Shown here piece by piece: positions 28,609 to 39,291 of a DNA stretch of 64,000 bases. Source of the stretch: Pseudodesulfovibrio sediminis (lineage in GTDB: Bacteria > Desulfobacterota > Desulfovibrionia > Desulfovibrionales > Desulfovibrionaceae); the NCBI RefSeq assembly GCF_020886695.1, contig NZ_AP024485.1, positions 2,489,001 through 2,553,000 of the forward strand, read 5' to 3'. The position numbers and the translations under genes are program-made. Positions within the stretch are counted from its first letter, which is position 1, and the number at the start of each line of letters is the position of its first letter. The notes beneath the pieces were generated by a model. That model was given only the letters and a program-made list of their open reading frames with translations, was not told the DNA's origin and made no database searches.

Positions 28609-28842
28609 CGCTTCTTGACCGAACTAGAGCCTTGCCGTTTTCAAATGGCATCCTGACGGGTGTTGCTGTCGTTATTTCGTCCCGGAGAGTATGGGCCGAG
28701 ACACATGGCAATTCTGACTCATCCCGTATGTATGCACTGCTGACCGGAATACGCACATGACACGTGGGTGTGCGACACTGTTTGTCGTGCTCACTGGCTG
28801 CGCGTGCCGTCTGAGGTCGCTGTACTCTCTCCACAAATGCAA

Positions 28843-28875
28843 CAGGCCCTGACCGGGCAATTCAGTCAGGGCCTG
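28843..28875 (-). terminator. terminator hairpin of the candidate sRNA
   Basis: CAGGCCCTGAC and GTCAGGGCCTG form a perfect 11-bp stem with an 11-base loop. Read on the minus strand it is followed by TTGCATTTG, a moderate U-tract. On the plus strand it is followed by CTCAC, so the minus direction fits better. Confidence 0.65.
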
Positions 28876-28885
28876 CTCACAGGGG

Positions 28886-28909
28886 GTTACGAGAATGTGA
28901 GATCGTAAC
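28886..28909 (-). repeat. stem-loop module, copy 1
   Basis: Inverted repeat GTTACGA / TCGTAAC with a 10-base loop. It is nearly identical to copy 2 at 29172-29196 (one base inserted and one or two changes) and, like it, lies 10-15 bp before a terminator hairpin in the minus direction. Confidence 0.7.
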
Positions 28910-28950
28910 GTGATGGCAATTGGCTATCTCATCTTTAGGAGGAGGTGATA

Positions 28951-28967
28951 TTGAAAGCCGTTATCAA
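28951..28967. promoter_or_regulatory. Fur-like palindrome, box 2 (at the predicted +1)
   Basis: TTGAAAGCCGTTATCAA is a 17-bp imperfect palindrome. It matches box 1 at 29005-29021 in 14 of 17 positions and covers the expected transcription start on the minus strand, directly downstream of the -10. Confidence 0.5.
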
Positions 28968-28968
28968 G

Positions 28969-28997
28969 ATAATAGGGAGGAACGCTGGCGGGGTCAA
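28969..28997 (-). promoter_or_regulatory. sigma70 promoter of the candidate sRNA
   Basis: On the minus strand, TTGACC (28997-28992) and TATTAT (28974-28969) are separated by exactly 17 bp, one mismatch each from consensus. It is flanked by palindromes at 28951-28967 and 29005-29021. Confidence 0.7.
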
Positions 28998-29004
28998 GCT
29001 CTTT

Positions 29005-29021
29005 TTGAAAACAATTATCAA
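29005..29021. promoter_or_regulatory. Fur-like palindrome, box 1 (upstream of the -35)
   Basis: TTGAAAACAATTATCAA pairs at 6 of 8 arm positions and, read on the other strand, agrees at 15 of 17 positions with WTGAAAATNATTTTCAW. That is the Fur site consensus I recall for Desulfovibrio. It lies 7 bp upstream of the -35 hexamer. Confidence 0.55.
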
Positions 29022-29127
29022 TATAAAAATGATAGTATACACTAGTGGAGCGTGCCGTTATTTTCAGGCGTATCGGAGCAGGCGTCATCACCCCTGCACG
29101 GGCTTTGTCTGGGGGTATTAAACAAGA

Positions 29128-29156
29128 CACCCTCCATGGACGATCCATGGAGGGTG
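29128..29156 (-). terminator. terminator of the peroxiredoxin gene
   Basis: CACCCTCCATGG and CCATGGAGGGTG form a perfect 12-bp stem with a 5-base loop. On the minus strand it is followed by TCTTGTTT. It lies about 45 bp after the peroxiredoxin stop codon. Confidence 0.85.
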
Positions 29157-29171
29157 CTGCATGCAACAGGA

Positions 29172-29196
29172 GTTACGAGAGTGTGAAGATCGTAAT
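29172..29196 (-). repeat. stem-loop module, copy 2 (peroxiredoxin 3' UTR)
   Basis: TTACGA / TCGTAA inverted repeat with an 11-base loop, starting 3 bp after the peroxiredoxin stop and 15 bp before its terminator. It is a close copy of the module inside the candidate sRNA, in the same order and orientation. Confidence 0.7.
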
Positions 29197-29199
29197 CCG

Positions 29200-29832
29200 T
29201 TAGTCGTTCAAAGCTTCGTACACATTGCCGACCAGCTTTTCACTGGGGGTCAGGGTTTTTTCACCCGGTGTCCACTTGGCGGGGCAGGCTTCTTCGGGGT
29301 GATCCTTGAGGTAGGAGTTGGCTTCCACCTTGCGGACCAGCTCGTCGGCGTTGCGTCCCACATTGTAGAAGTTGACCTCGGAAGAGACCAGCAAGCCGTC
29401 GGGGTTGATGACAAAGGTGCCGCGCAGGGCCAGACCTGTGGCGTCATCCCAGACATCAAAATAGCGGGAGACTTCGCCGGTGGAGTCGGAAGCCATCTTG
29501 AATTTGACATCGGCCAGCAGACGTTCGTCGTTTTTCCAGGCCAGGTGCGTGAATTTGGTGTCCGTGGACACGGAGATGACTTCAGCGCCCAGCTCGATCA
29601 GTTCCGCATGTTTGGTTGCCAGGTCAGCCAGCTCGGTGGGGCAGACAAAGGTGAAATCAGCCGGATAGAAAAACAGGATGACGGATTTACCCTGCTTGCG
29701 CAGTTCGCCGAGGTCCACTTCGCAGAATCCGCCCTCGGTGGGGTCAAAAGACTCCATGGTGAACTCGGGCACAACCTGGCCCACTTTGGCAAATGATGTC
29801 AGTAGTTCAGTATTATCGTATTCGTTACTCAT
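29200..29832 (-). CDS. 2-Cys peroxiredoxin (AhpC/Prx1-type)
   Basis: A 210-residue cytosolic thiol peroxidase that reduces hydrogen and organic peroxides. The peroxidatic Cys64 is in DFTFVCPTE and the resolving cysteine near 184 is in EEACPAKW, the typical 2-Cys arrangement. The length is slightly above the E. coli AhpC length. An AAAGGAT site precedes the start. It is monocistronic; its promoter region carries a PerR-box-like palindrome, and its 3' UTR shares a stem-loop with the nearby candidate sRNA. Confidence 0.96.
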   Translation of the reverse strand: MSNEYDNTELLTSFAKVGQVVPEFTMESFDPTEGGFCEVDLGELRKQGKSVILFFYPADFTFVCPTELADLATKHAELIELGAEVISVSTDTKFTHLAWKNDERLLADVKFKMASDSTGEVSRYFDVWDDATGLALRGTFVINPDGLLVSSEVNFYNVGRNADELVRKVEANSYLKDHPEEACPAKWTPGEKTLTPSEKLVGNVYEALND

Positions 29833-29871
29833 GGTTTTATCCTTTATGTATACTTGGTTGCAATCGATCTA

Positions 29872-29882
29872 GTAATGATTAC
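29872..29882. promoter_or_regulatory. candidate PerR-type operator of the peroxiredoxin gene
   Basis: GTAATGATTAC is a perfect 11-bp palindrome whose core TAATNATTA equals the centre of the PerR box known from Bacillus (TTATAATNATTATAA). It lies 40-50 bp upstream of the start codon. The outer positions match poorly, and no regulator gene is in the window. Confidence 0.45.
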
Positions 29883-30025
29883 CTTTCTCAGCAAACTAGG
29901 CGCGGACTCGGTCTACGTCAAGTCTTTTCTGTAAATTTCCGTACTTTGCCCTTGGGGCGAGGTCGTGTATGATTCCCCTTCGCCTTTGAGGCGTGTTTAT
30001 GACTTTTACCGCGAGGATAGATATA

Positions 30026-32932
<2,907 letters not shown>

Positions 32933-32997
32933 CCCGGTGGAAGCATCCGGTCGCCACTGCTGTGGCTGATATTGATTGAATAAGAAAAAGTGGAATG

Positions 32998-33032
32998 ACG
33001 GCGTACCATGTGCATGCATGGTGCGCCGTTTT
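32998..33032 (+). terminator. rho-independent terminator
   Basis: ACGGCGTACCATG pairs with CATGGTGCGCCGT with one G-T wobble, followed by TTTTCT. It lies 65 bp after the M16C gene and before the convergent methyltransferase. Confidence 0.8.
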
Positions 33033-33077
33033 CTATCGTCGTCCTACCGACGTTCGGACTGTATGGAATACGGCTGG

Positions 33078-33800
33078 TTAGCCCAGGCCCGGCTCGGTTT
33101 TCCAGGCAAAGAGGGGGTTCATGGGCTTCATGTTGATGAAGTCCACACGTACGGCCACGAATGCCCCCACTGACGGGGGGAATATTTTGGAGTTGAGCAT
33201 GCTGGCAATGCCGGTGGATTTCCAGGTCTTCATGGGGCCGGGCAGGACAGAGCGGGCCATGGTGGGGTGAAAGCCCGTGGCACGTTTGATGAGGTCTTTC
33301 ATTTCGCACCAGGTGAACCAGTTCCCCTTGCTCAACGTGGACTCGGCCTTGCGTATGTCCATGGTGTAGTAGAGTGAGTGCTTGTTCAGGAAGCCTATGA
33401 GCAACCCTTTTTCGGCCACCCTCGCGGCCTCGACAAGCATGGCTTCGGGATCTTTCGAGAATTCCAGCACACTCCAGATACAGGCGTAGTCGAATTCGTT
33501 GTCCGAATACCCCATGTTTTCGCCGTTGCCGATGTGCAGGTCCGCGCGATTGCCGAACCGTTTGCGGGCCGCCATGATCATTTTTGAGGAACTGTCGATG
33601 CCCGTGACATCCAGTCCCATCTGATACATCTGCTCCAGAAACAGTCCGGTTCCACAGCCGATCTCAAGCATCTTGCGTTTGCGGCGCGGCCATCCGGCCA
33701 GCACGTTCTGCAACAGGCGAATCTCCTGATCAAGCGCAAAGCGTCCTTCAGGGGTATCAAACCATGCTTCATATCGTTCCGGTTCCCAGGGCATCATCAC
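33078..33800 (-). CDS. class I SAM-dependent methyltransferase
   Basis: A 240-residue Methyltransf_11-type protein. Motif I is MLEIGCGTGLFLEQM (about 44-58), the acidic residue after strand 2 is in VTGIDSSSKM, and motif IV is FDYACIWSVLEF. An N-terminal PWEPERYEAWFDTPEG cap matches a widespread group of uncharacterised bacterial methyltransferases that act on small molecules. The substrate is unknown. It is not in an operon. Confidence 0.9.
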   Translation of the reverse strand: MMMPWEPERYEAWFDTPEGRFALDQEIRLLQNVLAGWPRRKRKMLEIGCGTGLFLEQMYQMGLDVTGIDSSSKMIMAARKRFGNRADLHIGNGENMGYSDNEFDYACIWSVLEFSKDPEAMLVEAARVAEKGLLIGFLNKHSLYYTMDIRKAESTLSKGNWFTWCEMKDLIKRATGFHPTMARSVLPGPMKTWKSTGIASMLNSKIFPPSVGAFVAVRVDFINMKPMNPLFAWKTEPGLG

Positions 33801-33964
33801 TATCCTTGGCGTTGCATATCCTCTGCTTCATAAATAATGACCTTCTTAATGCAGGCTGTAAAGTCCTACACAAACTTTACCAGGCCACGAAGTTAACGGG
33901 CTGAAATAGCGTGCAGAACAGCGGGAGGGCGACTGCACCGTGGTGGGAGCAGGGACAGGCCGCC

Positions 33965-35368
33965 CTAATCCGTCTGGATGTTATACGTCTTGAGTTTGCG
34001 GTAGAGGGAGCTACGTTCCAGACCGATGGCCTTGGCAAGCTGCGAGATATTGCCTTCGAATTCCTTGAGCTTGGCTTCGAGGAACCGGGCTTCGAAATCG
34101 GCGCGGGCCTGCTTGAGATCGTCCGGGCCGCCTGCGATGAGATCATCCATGGAGGTCTCGGGCGTGTGTGGAGCAACGACCGCGGGTTGTTCCTCGATGG
34201 CTTTCTTGAATTCGGGCGGCAGCCGGTCGGCGGACACAGCCTCGCCGGCGTACATGATGAACATGCGCTCAACGAAATTTTTCAGCTCGCGCACATTGCC
34301 GGGCCAGGGGTAGGCGGTGAGCGCCCTGATGGCGTCCTGTCCAAAGGAGATGGGCTTGAAGCCGTGCTGTTTGACCAGCGAGTTCATGAAATCGGTGATG
34401 AGCAGGAGGATGTCGTCAGTCCGGGTTCTGAGTGGAGGCAGTTCCAGCGGAAAGACCTTGAGTCTATAATAGAGGTCTTCGCGGAAATTGCCCGCCTTGA
34501 TCTCTTCGGTCAGGTCCTTGTTGGTGGCCGCGATCACGCGCACGTCCACGGTGATGGTCTTGCGTCCGCCCACATGTTCAAAGGCCTGTTCCTGCAAAAT
34601 ACGGAGAATCTTGGCCTGCGTCTTCAGGCTCATGTCGCCGATCTCGTCGAGGAAGAGGATGCCGCCGTCTGCCAGTTCGAATTTGCCTTCCTGCGCTTTT
34701 TCCGCACCGGTGAACGCGCCCTTTTCATGGCCGAAGAGTTCGGATTCGATGAGCTCCTCGGGAATGGCTGCGCAGTTCACGGCCACCAGCGGCTTGTCTG
34801 CCCGGCCGGAGAGGTGATGAATGGAGCGGGCCACGATCTCCTTGCCCGTGCCGTTCTCGCCGGTGATGAGCACCCACGCGTCGGTGGGCGCCACGCGGGC
34901 AATGACATCCTTGAGTTCCTGAATGGCTGCGGACTGCCCGGTCAGGCTGACAGGCTGCTCCGAGGTGATGCGTGTCTTGAGGGCCTGGTTCTCCTGACGC
35001 AGGCGGGAGAACTCCAGAGCGTTGCGCGAGGAGACCACGACCTTTTCCAGCGAGAGCGGTTTTTCGATGAAGTCAAAGGCGCCTTTCTTGAGCGCCTGGA
35101 CCGCGGTTTCAATGGTGCCGTGTCCGGAAATCATGATGACAGGTAGCCCTTCGTAATCGCGCGTCACGTTTTCGAGGACTTCGAGACCGTCCATGCCGGG
35201 CAGCCAGATGTCGAGGAAAATCATGTCCGGGATGTCCGTACCGATCAGCTCAAGCCCCTGCTCGCCGGACTCGGCTTCGGCCACGTCAAGCCCTTCGTCT
35301 TCAAGAATCCCGCGCAGGGAAAAGCGGATACTTTCTTCGTCATCTATGATCAGGATTTTTCCGCTCAT
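33965..35368 (-). CDS. sigma54-dependent response regulator (NtrX-like)
   Basis: A 467-residue regulator. The receiver domain (1-120) has acidic residues D9/D10 and phosphorylation site Asp53 in FLDIWLPG. The AAA+ domain (about 145-385) has Walker A GENGTGKE, the sigma54-contact GAFTGA loop in ELFGHEKGAFTGAE, and Walker B GGILFLDEIGDM. A Fis-type helix-turn-helix ends the protein (ISQLAKAIGLERSSLYRKL). The receiver and linker look most like NtrX, so the NtrY-like kinase at 24276-26465 is a plausible partner. It activates sigma54 promoters, none of which I could place confidently here. Confidence 0.94.
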   Translation of the reverse strand: MSGKILIIDDEESIRFSLRGILEDEGLDVAEAESGEQGLELIGTDIPDMIFLDIWLPGMDGLEVLENVTRDYEGLPVIMISGHGTIETAVQALKKGAFDFIEKPLSLEKVVVSSRNALEFSRLRQENQALKTRITSEQPVSLTGQSAAIQELKDVIARVAPTDAWVLITGENGTGKEIVARSIHHLSGRADKPLVAVNCAAIPEELIESELFGHEKGAFTGAEKAQEGKFELADGGILFLDEIGDMSLKTQAKILRILQEQAFEHVGGRKTITVDVRVIAATNKDLTEEIKAGNFREDLYYRLKVFPLELPPLRTRTDDILLLITDFMNSLVKQHGFKPISFGQDAIRALTAYPWPGNVRELKNFVERMFIMYAGEAVSADRLPPEFKKAIEEQPAVVAPHTPETSMDDLIAGGPDDLKQARADFEARFLEAKLKEFEGNISQLAKAIGLERSSLYRKLKTYNIQTD

Positions 35369-35458
35369 GATTGCTCCGGGGTGAATGCGATAATAGGATG
35401 TTTCACTGGCTTATATAGACGGTCGCGGCCAAGGATTCAAGGCAACCGCCGAAAGAAC

Positions 35459-36607
35459 TCAAAAATCCCAGTGTTTTTTTCTGAGCCACGCGTAGGAACG
35501 GATGCCGTGCACCATTTCGGTCAGAGGACGGCCTGCCGCTTTGACAAAAAGTTGTAACCCAGTGGGACCGATGGCTTTCATGCTCTTGAACAATATCCAG
35601 CGCAGCCGGTCGGACGCCTTGAGTTCAGGGAGGATGAAATGATTGAGCCGTGCCGTGTAATATTGGCTGGCGTCCGTGTCGGTTTCAAGTCCCTGGGCCA
35701 CGGCTTCGCCCGCATACATGCCTGAGCACAACGCAAAGAATATGCCTTCACCGAACAGCGGCTCCACCAGCCCGCCCGCGTCGCCTGCCAACAGCGTGAC
35801 GCCATGGACCGGCGTTTCCAGATAGTTGCCGTAGGGCAGGGGGTGACCATGCAGCTCCGGGAAGGGGCGCATATTGATCCCAAGAAAATCTATAAATTTT
35901 TTAAATACCTGTGAAATATTGAAATTGTCCTGTCTCAATCCGCAGATGCCGATCACGACCTTGTCCTGATTGGGGAAGACCCAGCCATACCCCGCGTCAA
36001 TGAACCCGACGTACAGTTCCGGGTTCCTGATCGGTCTGAAGAGCATGGTTCTGGGAATCGATATTTCAATGGTGGGGGCCATGAACTGTTTCATGCGCGT
36101 TCGATCAACATCCGGGAATGAGGCCCGGACTGTGGAGTTGGCCCCGTCCGCACCGATGACATATTTCCCCTGGAGAGTGTGCCCGTTGTCGAGGGTGACC
36201 ACGCCTTTGATCGGATCGCAGCCCGTGATCTTGTGCCCATGAATCGTCTCGGCTCCGGCGTTGCGGGCGCATTCCATGAGGTGCGTATCAAATCGGGTGC
36301 GGTCCACAAAGTGAAAGGGAACGGGCAGCTTTCCGTTGACCAGTGTTTTGGTCAGGGTGCGGATGGAATAGCCGTCGGCTGAACAGGTGAGCGCGCCGGC
36401 CCGGGTCAGCGACTCCGGGGTTTCACCGAAATGCGAGGCAAGGAGCTTGACCGATTTCCATGTGAGCAGCCCGCCGCAGAGTTTCCTGCGCGGGAACTCG
36501 GCCCGGTCGAGCATGAGCACGCTGTGCCCGCGCCGAGCGAGGGCAAGGCCTGCCGCACTGCCTGCCAGGCTGGATCCGCATATGATAACGTCATGTTTTT
36601 TTGTCAT
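35459..36607 (-). CDS. geranylgeranyl reductase-family FAD-dependent oxidoreductase
   Basis: A 382-residue flavoprotein of the geranylgeranyl reductase / FAD_binding_3 group. The FAD dinucleotide loop is ICGSSLAGSAAGLALARRG, a variant of GxGxxG. KLCGGLLTWK is a family motif, YVIGADGANSTVR is the GD-type FAD motif, and LLAGDAGGLVEPLFGEGI binds FAD phosphate. Members reduce isoprenoid double bonds or oxidise aromatics; the substrate here is unknown. It starts within a 4-bp ATGA overlap with a small gene and forms a three-gene operon. Confidence 0.9.
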   Translation of the reverse strand: MTKKHDVIICGSSLAGSAAGLALARRGHSVLMLDRAEFPRRKLCGGLLTWKSVKLLASHFGETPESLTRAGALTCSADGYSIRTLTKTLVNGKLPVPFHFVDRTRFDTHLMECARNAGAETIHGHKITGCDPIKGVVTLDNGHTLQGKYVIGADGANSTVRASFPDVDRTRMKQFMAPTIEISIPRTMLFRPIRNPELYVGFIDAGYGWVFPNQDKVVIGICGLRQDNFNISQVFKKFIDFLGINMRPFPELHGHPLPYGNYLETPVHGVTLLAGDAGGLVEPLFGEGIFFALCSGMYAGEAVAQGLETDTDASQYYTARLNHFILPELKASDRLRWILFKSMKAIGPTGLQLFVKAAGRPLTEMVHGIRSYAWLRKKHWDF

Positions 36608-36828
36608 ATAATATCACCGTTTCGGCGAGGAATGTACACTGTGAAGCCGGTCTCGTGCAAGCCCAAGCCGTCTTGCATCAGGATGGGCGGTTTCTGTTGA
36701 GCCGGGGTGGTCTCTGTGGCGGAATTGTTCAGGAGCGGAGCCGTGGTGACAGTTGCAGGCGGATATGTATCGGGTGCGAGGGCATTGTCTTTCAGCTCGG
36801 CAAATGGTGCGAGCCTGTGACCGATCAC
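36604..36828 (-). CDS. small hypothetical protein (74 aa) bridging two genes by 4-bp overlaps
   Basis: Not recognised. It is a 74-residue Pro/Thr-rich protein. It begins with GTG, overlapping the stop of the upstream gene as GTGA (36825-36828), and its TGA overlaps the ATG of the flavoprotein gene (36604-36607). This double overlap is the main reason to call it. An AAGGGG lies about 15 bp upstream. It has no signal peptide or membrane segment. It could be a chance frame. Confidence 0.5.
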   Translation of the reverse strand: MIGHRLAPFAELKDNALAPDTYPPATVTTAPLLNNSATETTPAQQKPPILMQDGLGLHETGFTVYIPRRNGDII

Positions 36829-37307
36829 ATCGTGTTGACCAACCCCTTCATTTTCTTTCCCTGTTTCCGCATTTCGAGATAGGCCCGCACGTCTTTGTCG
36901 AGCTTGGTCAGGATACCGGAGACCAGTCGTTTTCGTTTGGAACGACGCAGGGGAGTGGTGAACGTGAATCCGTCGTCCATAGTCACATGGACTTCAAAGA
37001 GAATCTCTGTGTCAGGGGTGATCTTGCGGTAGGAATCCTGGGTGGTGGCCTGTATTTTGACCTCTTCGAGCAGCTTGTTTCGTGTCTTGATGTAGCTGAG
37101 CAAGCGGTCCACTTCCCTGTCCGTATACTCCTTGCGGGTGAAGTTGCCGGAGAACTTGAGCTTTTTACTGGCCGTGTTGGAGAACATGGATTCTCCCTTC
37201 TTGATGATGTCCAGACTGAAAAAGACCCAGATCACGACTCCGGCCAGGAGGATCAGGAAAAAGTTTTTGGTCCATTCTGTTGATTTGGAGTGGCGTTTGC
37301 TTCTCAT
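36825..37307 (-). CDS. membrane-anchored protein of unknown function (160 aa)
   Basis: A 160-residue protein with a basic N-terminus and one membrane segment at about 14-32, followed by a charged extracytoplasmic domain rich in Lys/Arg (TPLRRSKRKRLVSG, KKMKGL). No family is recognised. It is the first gene of the apparent operon with the 74-aa gene and the geranylgeranyl reductase-like gene. Confidence 0.75.
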   Translation of the reverse strand: MRSKRHSKSTEWTKNFFLILLAGVVIWVFFSLDIIKKGESMFSNTASKKLKFSGNFTRKEYTDREVDRLLSYIKTRNKLLEEVKIQATTQDSYRKITPDTEILFEVHVTMDDGFTFTTPLRRSKRKRLVSGILTKLDKDVRAYLEMRKQGKKMKGLVNTM

Positions 37308-37501
37308 GGCATTTCAGGAAAAAGTGTTTGGGTGCGTTCAGTGTGTGGCTGACCATACTATGAATTCGTTGAATGGCAAAGTCCGGTCTTTGTTCGTCAA
37401 TCGGTCTGGTCGCCTTGACAAAAAGACGCTCCAAAGCCAATTTGCTACAGTCAGGGTATCGGCTTCAGATAATTCGCTTTCAGGGAAGAGAAACGGACTA
37501 C

Positions 37502-39280
37502 ATGGAAAACAGTAAAATCGCAGCGTTGGTGGAACTCGGCATCCTCTGCCGGGGTGAGCCTGTGGAGGTTCATGGAGACGGCGCTCTCGACACGGGACCG
37601 CACACAATATCGGCACACAATCAGCTGTGTCGATTTGAGAACCCCGGTTTTCAATTCCCTTTTGCCGACAGCGATTCCCCTACCTACACGTTTTTTCCGC
37701 CGGAAACGACGATGCATCAGGCAGTGGAGGCCACCCGGCTGGTGGTCCTGCTCGGTGCAGCGGACAGCCCGGAAATGCGTGCCTGCCTGAAGAATCAGCA
37801 GCTCATCGTGGTGGTCTTCGAGCCGGACGACAGGGCGTTGGTCAATTTTCTGGAATCGGTCAAACTGGCCGGACTGAACCGCCAGAATTTCTTCTGTTTC
37901 ACGGGCAATCCGTATTCATTCAATCCCGCTTTGCAGGACCTGCTTCCCCCGGACATGTTCCGGCAGGGCACGCCGGTTTTCCTTGTCACCGAGCGGATAT
38001 CCCGACTCTATGGCGACTGGGCTGCCGAGGTCATCGAGTATCTTGAGGTCCTGCATTATCGACACGCCATCTACGGCATCTCCGGGCAGTCCTTTGCCCG
38101 GTCGCGCCCGGTGCGCAATATCAGCCGCGGGCTGCTTCATGATCAACAGGTACATGCCTTTGAAAATATCGGCGATTACCTTCGCTTTCCACCCATTGCA
38201 CACCTGACGGATCGCTTCATAGGGCATACGGCCATTCTGGTGGCCGCCGGTCCTGACCTGTCTTCCAAGTTCGAGTTCATCCGTCGCAACAGGGATCGGG
38301 CCGTGATTATCTGCGTGAACAACGCGGTCAAACCGCTGGTGGAAGCGGGTATTCACCCCCATTTCGTAATTATCAACGATACCTCCATTGCCTCGGGGGC
38401 CGTGTTTCGGCACATTCCGGTCCTGCCGGAGACCATCCTCGTGGGGCACGCCCTGTCCGACCTGGGCGGGGATCACTTCGGGCAGAAATATCTGTTCGGC
38501 AGCTTTTTGCCGGAGTTGTTTGGCGCCAGGGAGATGATCAAGCTGCACGGGTCGGTTATTTCAACGGCCTTCGGACTGGCCGTCCACCTCGGGTGCGCCC
38601 GGGCCGTGCTGGTGGGAGCGCAGCTCGCCTCGGAAAATCCGTGGGGACTGGGGTACGCCAAGGGGACGGTCAAAGAAGAGCATGGCGTGTCGGAAAAGCC
38701 GCTCATCAACAGGCACCCGCAGCTGTACCCGGTGACCGCGCCATCCGGGAAGCAGCTCTATACCACCATCAATTTTCGTGACGCCGCCCTGTGGCTGGCC
38801 GAGGTCGTCCGTTTGTCAGGCATGACCTGTATCAACACGTCCGCAGACAGCATCCTGTACGGGCAGGAGATCGTCCATGACCCGATGCCGGTCTTGCCCG
38901 AGGCTGATGTGGCCACGCCGATGGAGGCGTTGTTCGAGGCTGATCCGCCCACGGTGGAGCGACAGCCCGTGCTGCGCTACCTCAACCATGAGGAGCAGAA
39001 ATGGGTCAGCATCCGTGATGCGGCCAGAGTTGTTTTGGGAGAGGAGGGCGACATGCTCATTGCCAAGGGCATGGCCGTGCTTGAACAGCTGGACCAGAAC
39101 GGCGTGACCAGTCTGGTGGAGCGGTTTGATGATTTCAGAAATACATTATTTCACGAGAAGGTGTTCGAAGGGAGTGCGTCAGACCGCCAGGAAGGATTGC
39201 GCTATTATTTCAAGCACATCTTCAGAATGAGTCAGGAATTCTTGACCCTCATTGACAAGGCCAGACACGCCTGCCTTTAG
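37502..39280 (+). CDS. Maf/DUF115 motility-accessory-type glycosyltransferase
   Basis: A 592-residue protein. The central DUF115 (MAF_flag10) domain begins near residue 250 with TAILVAAGPDLSSKFEFI and continues through VIICVNNAVKPLVEAGIHPHFVIINDTS and LVGAQLASENPWG. Members attach pseudaminic or legionaminic acid to flagellin. The start at 37502 has a GGAAGAG upstream; the frame is open to 37373 but without a site. The downstream glycan locus encodes a NeuB homologue and a cytidylyltransferase, the kind of donor pathway such an enzyme needs. Confidence 0.85.
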   Translation: MENSKIAALVELGILCRGEPVEVHGDGALDTGPHTISAHNQLCRFENPGFQFPFADSDSPTYTFFPPETTMHQAVEATRLVVLLGAADSPEMRACLKNQQLIVVVFEPDDRALVNFLESVKLAGLNRQNFFCFTGNPYSFNPALQDLLPPDMFRQGTPVFLVTERISRLYGDWAAEVIEYLEVLHYRHAIYGISGQSFARSRPVRNISRGLLHDQQVHAFENIGDYLRFPPIAHLTDRFIGHTAILVAAGPDLSSKFEFIRRNRDRAVIICVNNAVKPLVEAGIHPHFVIINDTSIASGAVFRHIPVLPETILVGHALSDLGGDHFGQKYLFGSFLPELFGAREMIKLHGSVISTAFGLAVHLGCARAVLVGAQLASENPWGLGYAKGTVKEEHGVSEKPLINRHPQLYPVTAPSGKQLYTTINFRDAALWLAEVVRLSGMTCINTSADSILYGQEIVHDPMPVLPEADVATPMEALFEADPPTVERQPVLRYLNHEEQKWVSIRDAARVVLGEEGDMLIAKGMAVLEQLDQNGVTSLVERFDDFRNTLFHEKVFEGSASDRQEGLRYYFKHIFRMSQEFLTLIDKARHACL

Positions 39281-39291
39281 CTATTCCCTGA

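Larger units (their letters stand above)
28838..28962 (-). ncRNA. candidate small regulatory RNA (about 125 nt), Fur-like controlled
   Basis: Predicted from a minus-strand promoter (-10 at 28969-28974) and a terminator hairpin at 28843-28875. The 5' part is single-stranded-looking and carries CACCTCCTCCTAAAG at about 28934-28948, the exact complement of a strong Shine-Dalgarno sequence. A GTTACGA...TCGTAAC stem-loop follows, then a short linker containing CCCCC, then the terminator. The U-tract (TTGCATTT) is imperfect. No protein frame with its own ribosome binding site fits on the minus strand. The transcript ends are inferred. Confidence 0.5.
28609..29199. other. 591-bp gene-free region holding a candidate sRNA and duplicated 3' modules
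   Basis: No convincing protein gene lies here. From left to right on the plus-strand map: featureless DNA to about 28840, a terminator hairpin (28843-28875), stem-loop module copy 1 (28886-28909), the predicted minus-strand sRNA body and its promoter with two palindromes (28951-29021), then an unremarkable stretch. The peroxiredoxin terminator (29128-29156) and module copy 2 (29172-29196) complete it. Individual parts are annotated separately. Confidence 0.7.

Noticed and set aside
28951-29121. A plus-strand frame beginning TTG after a very strong AGGAGGAGGTGA, about 56 codons
   Set aside because: No plus-strand promoter is visible, the start is TTG, the product has no plausible protein character, and the same DNA is better explained as a minus-strand promoter with palindromes and an anti-Shine-Dalgarno RNA. 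Kept as the main alternative to the sRNA.
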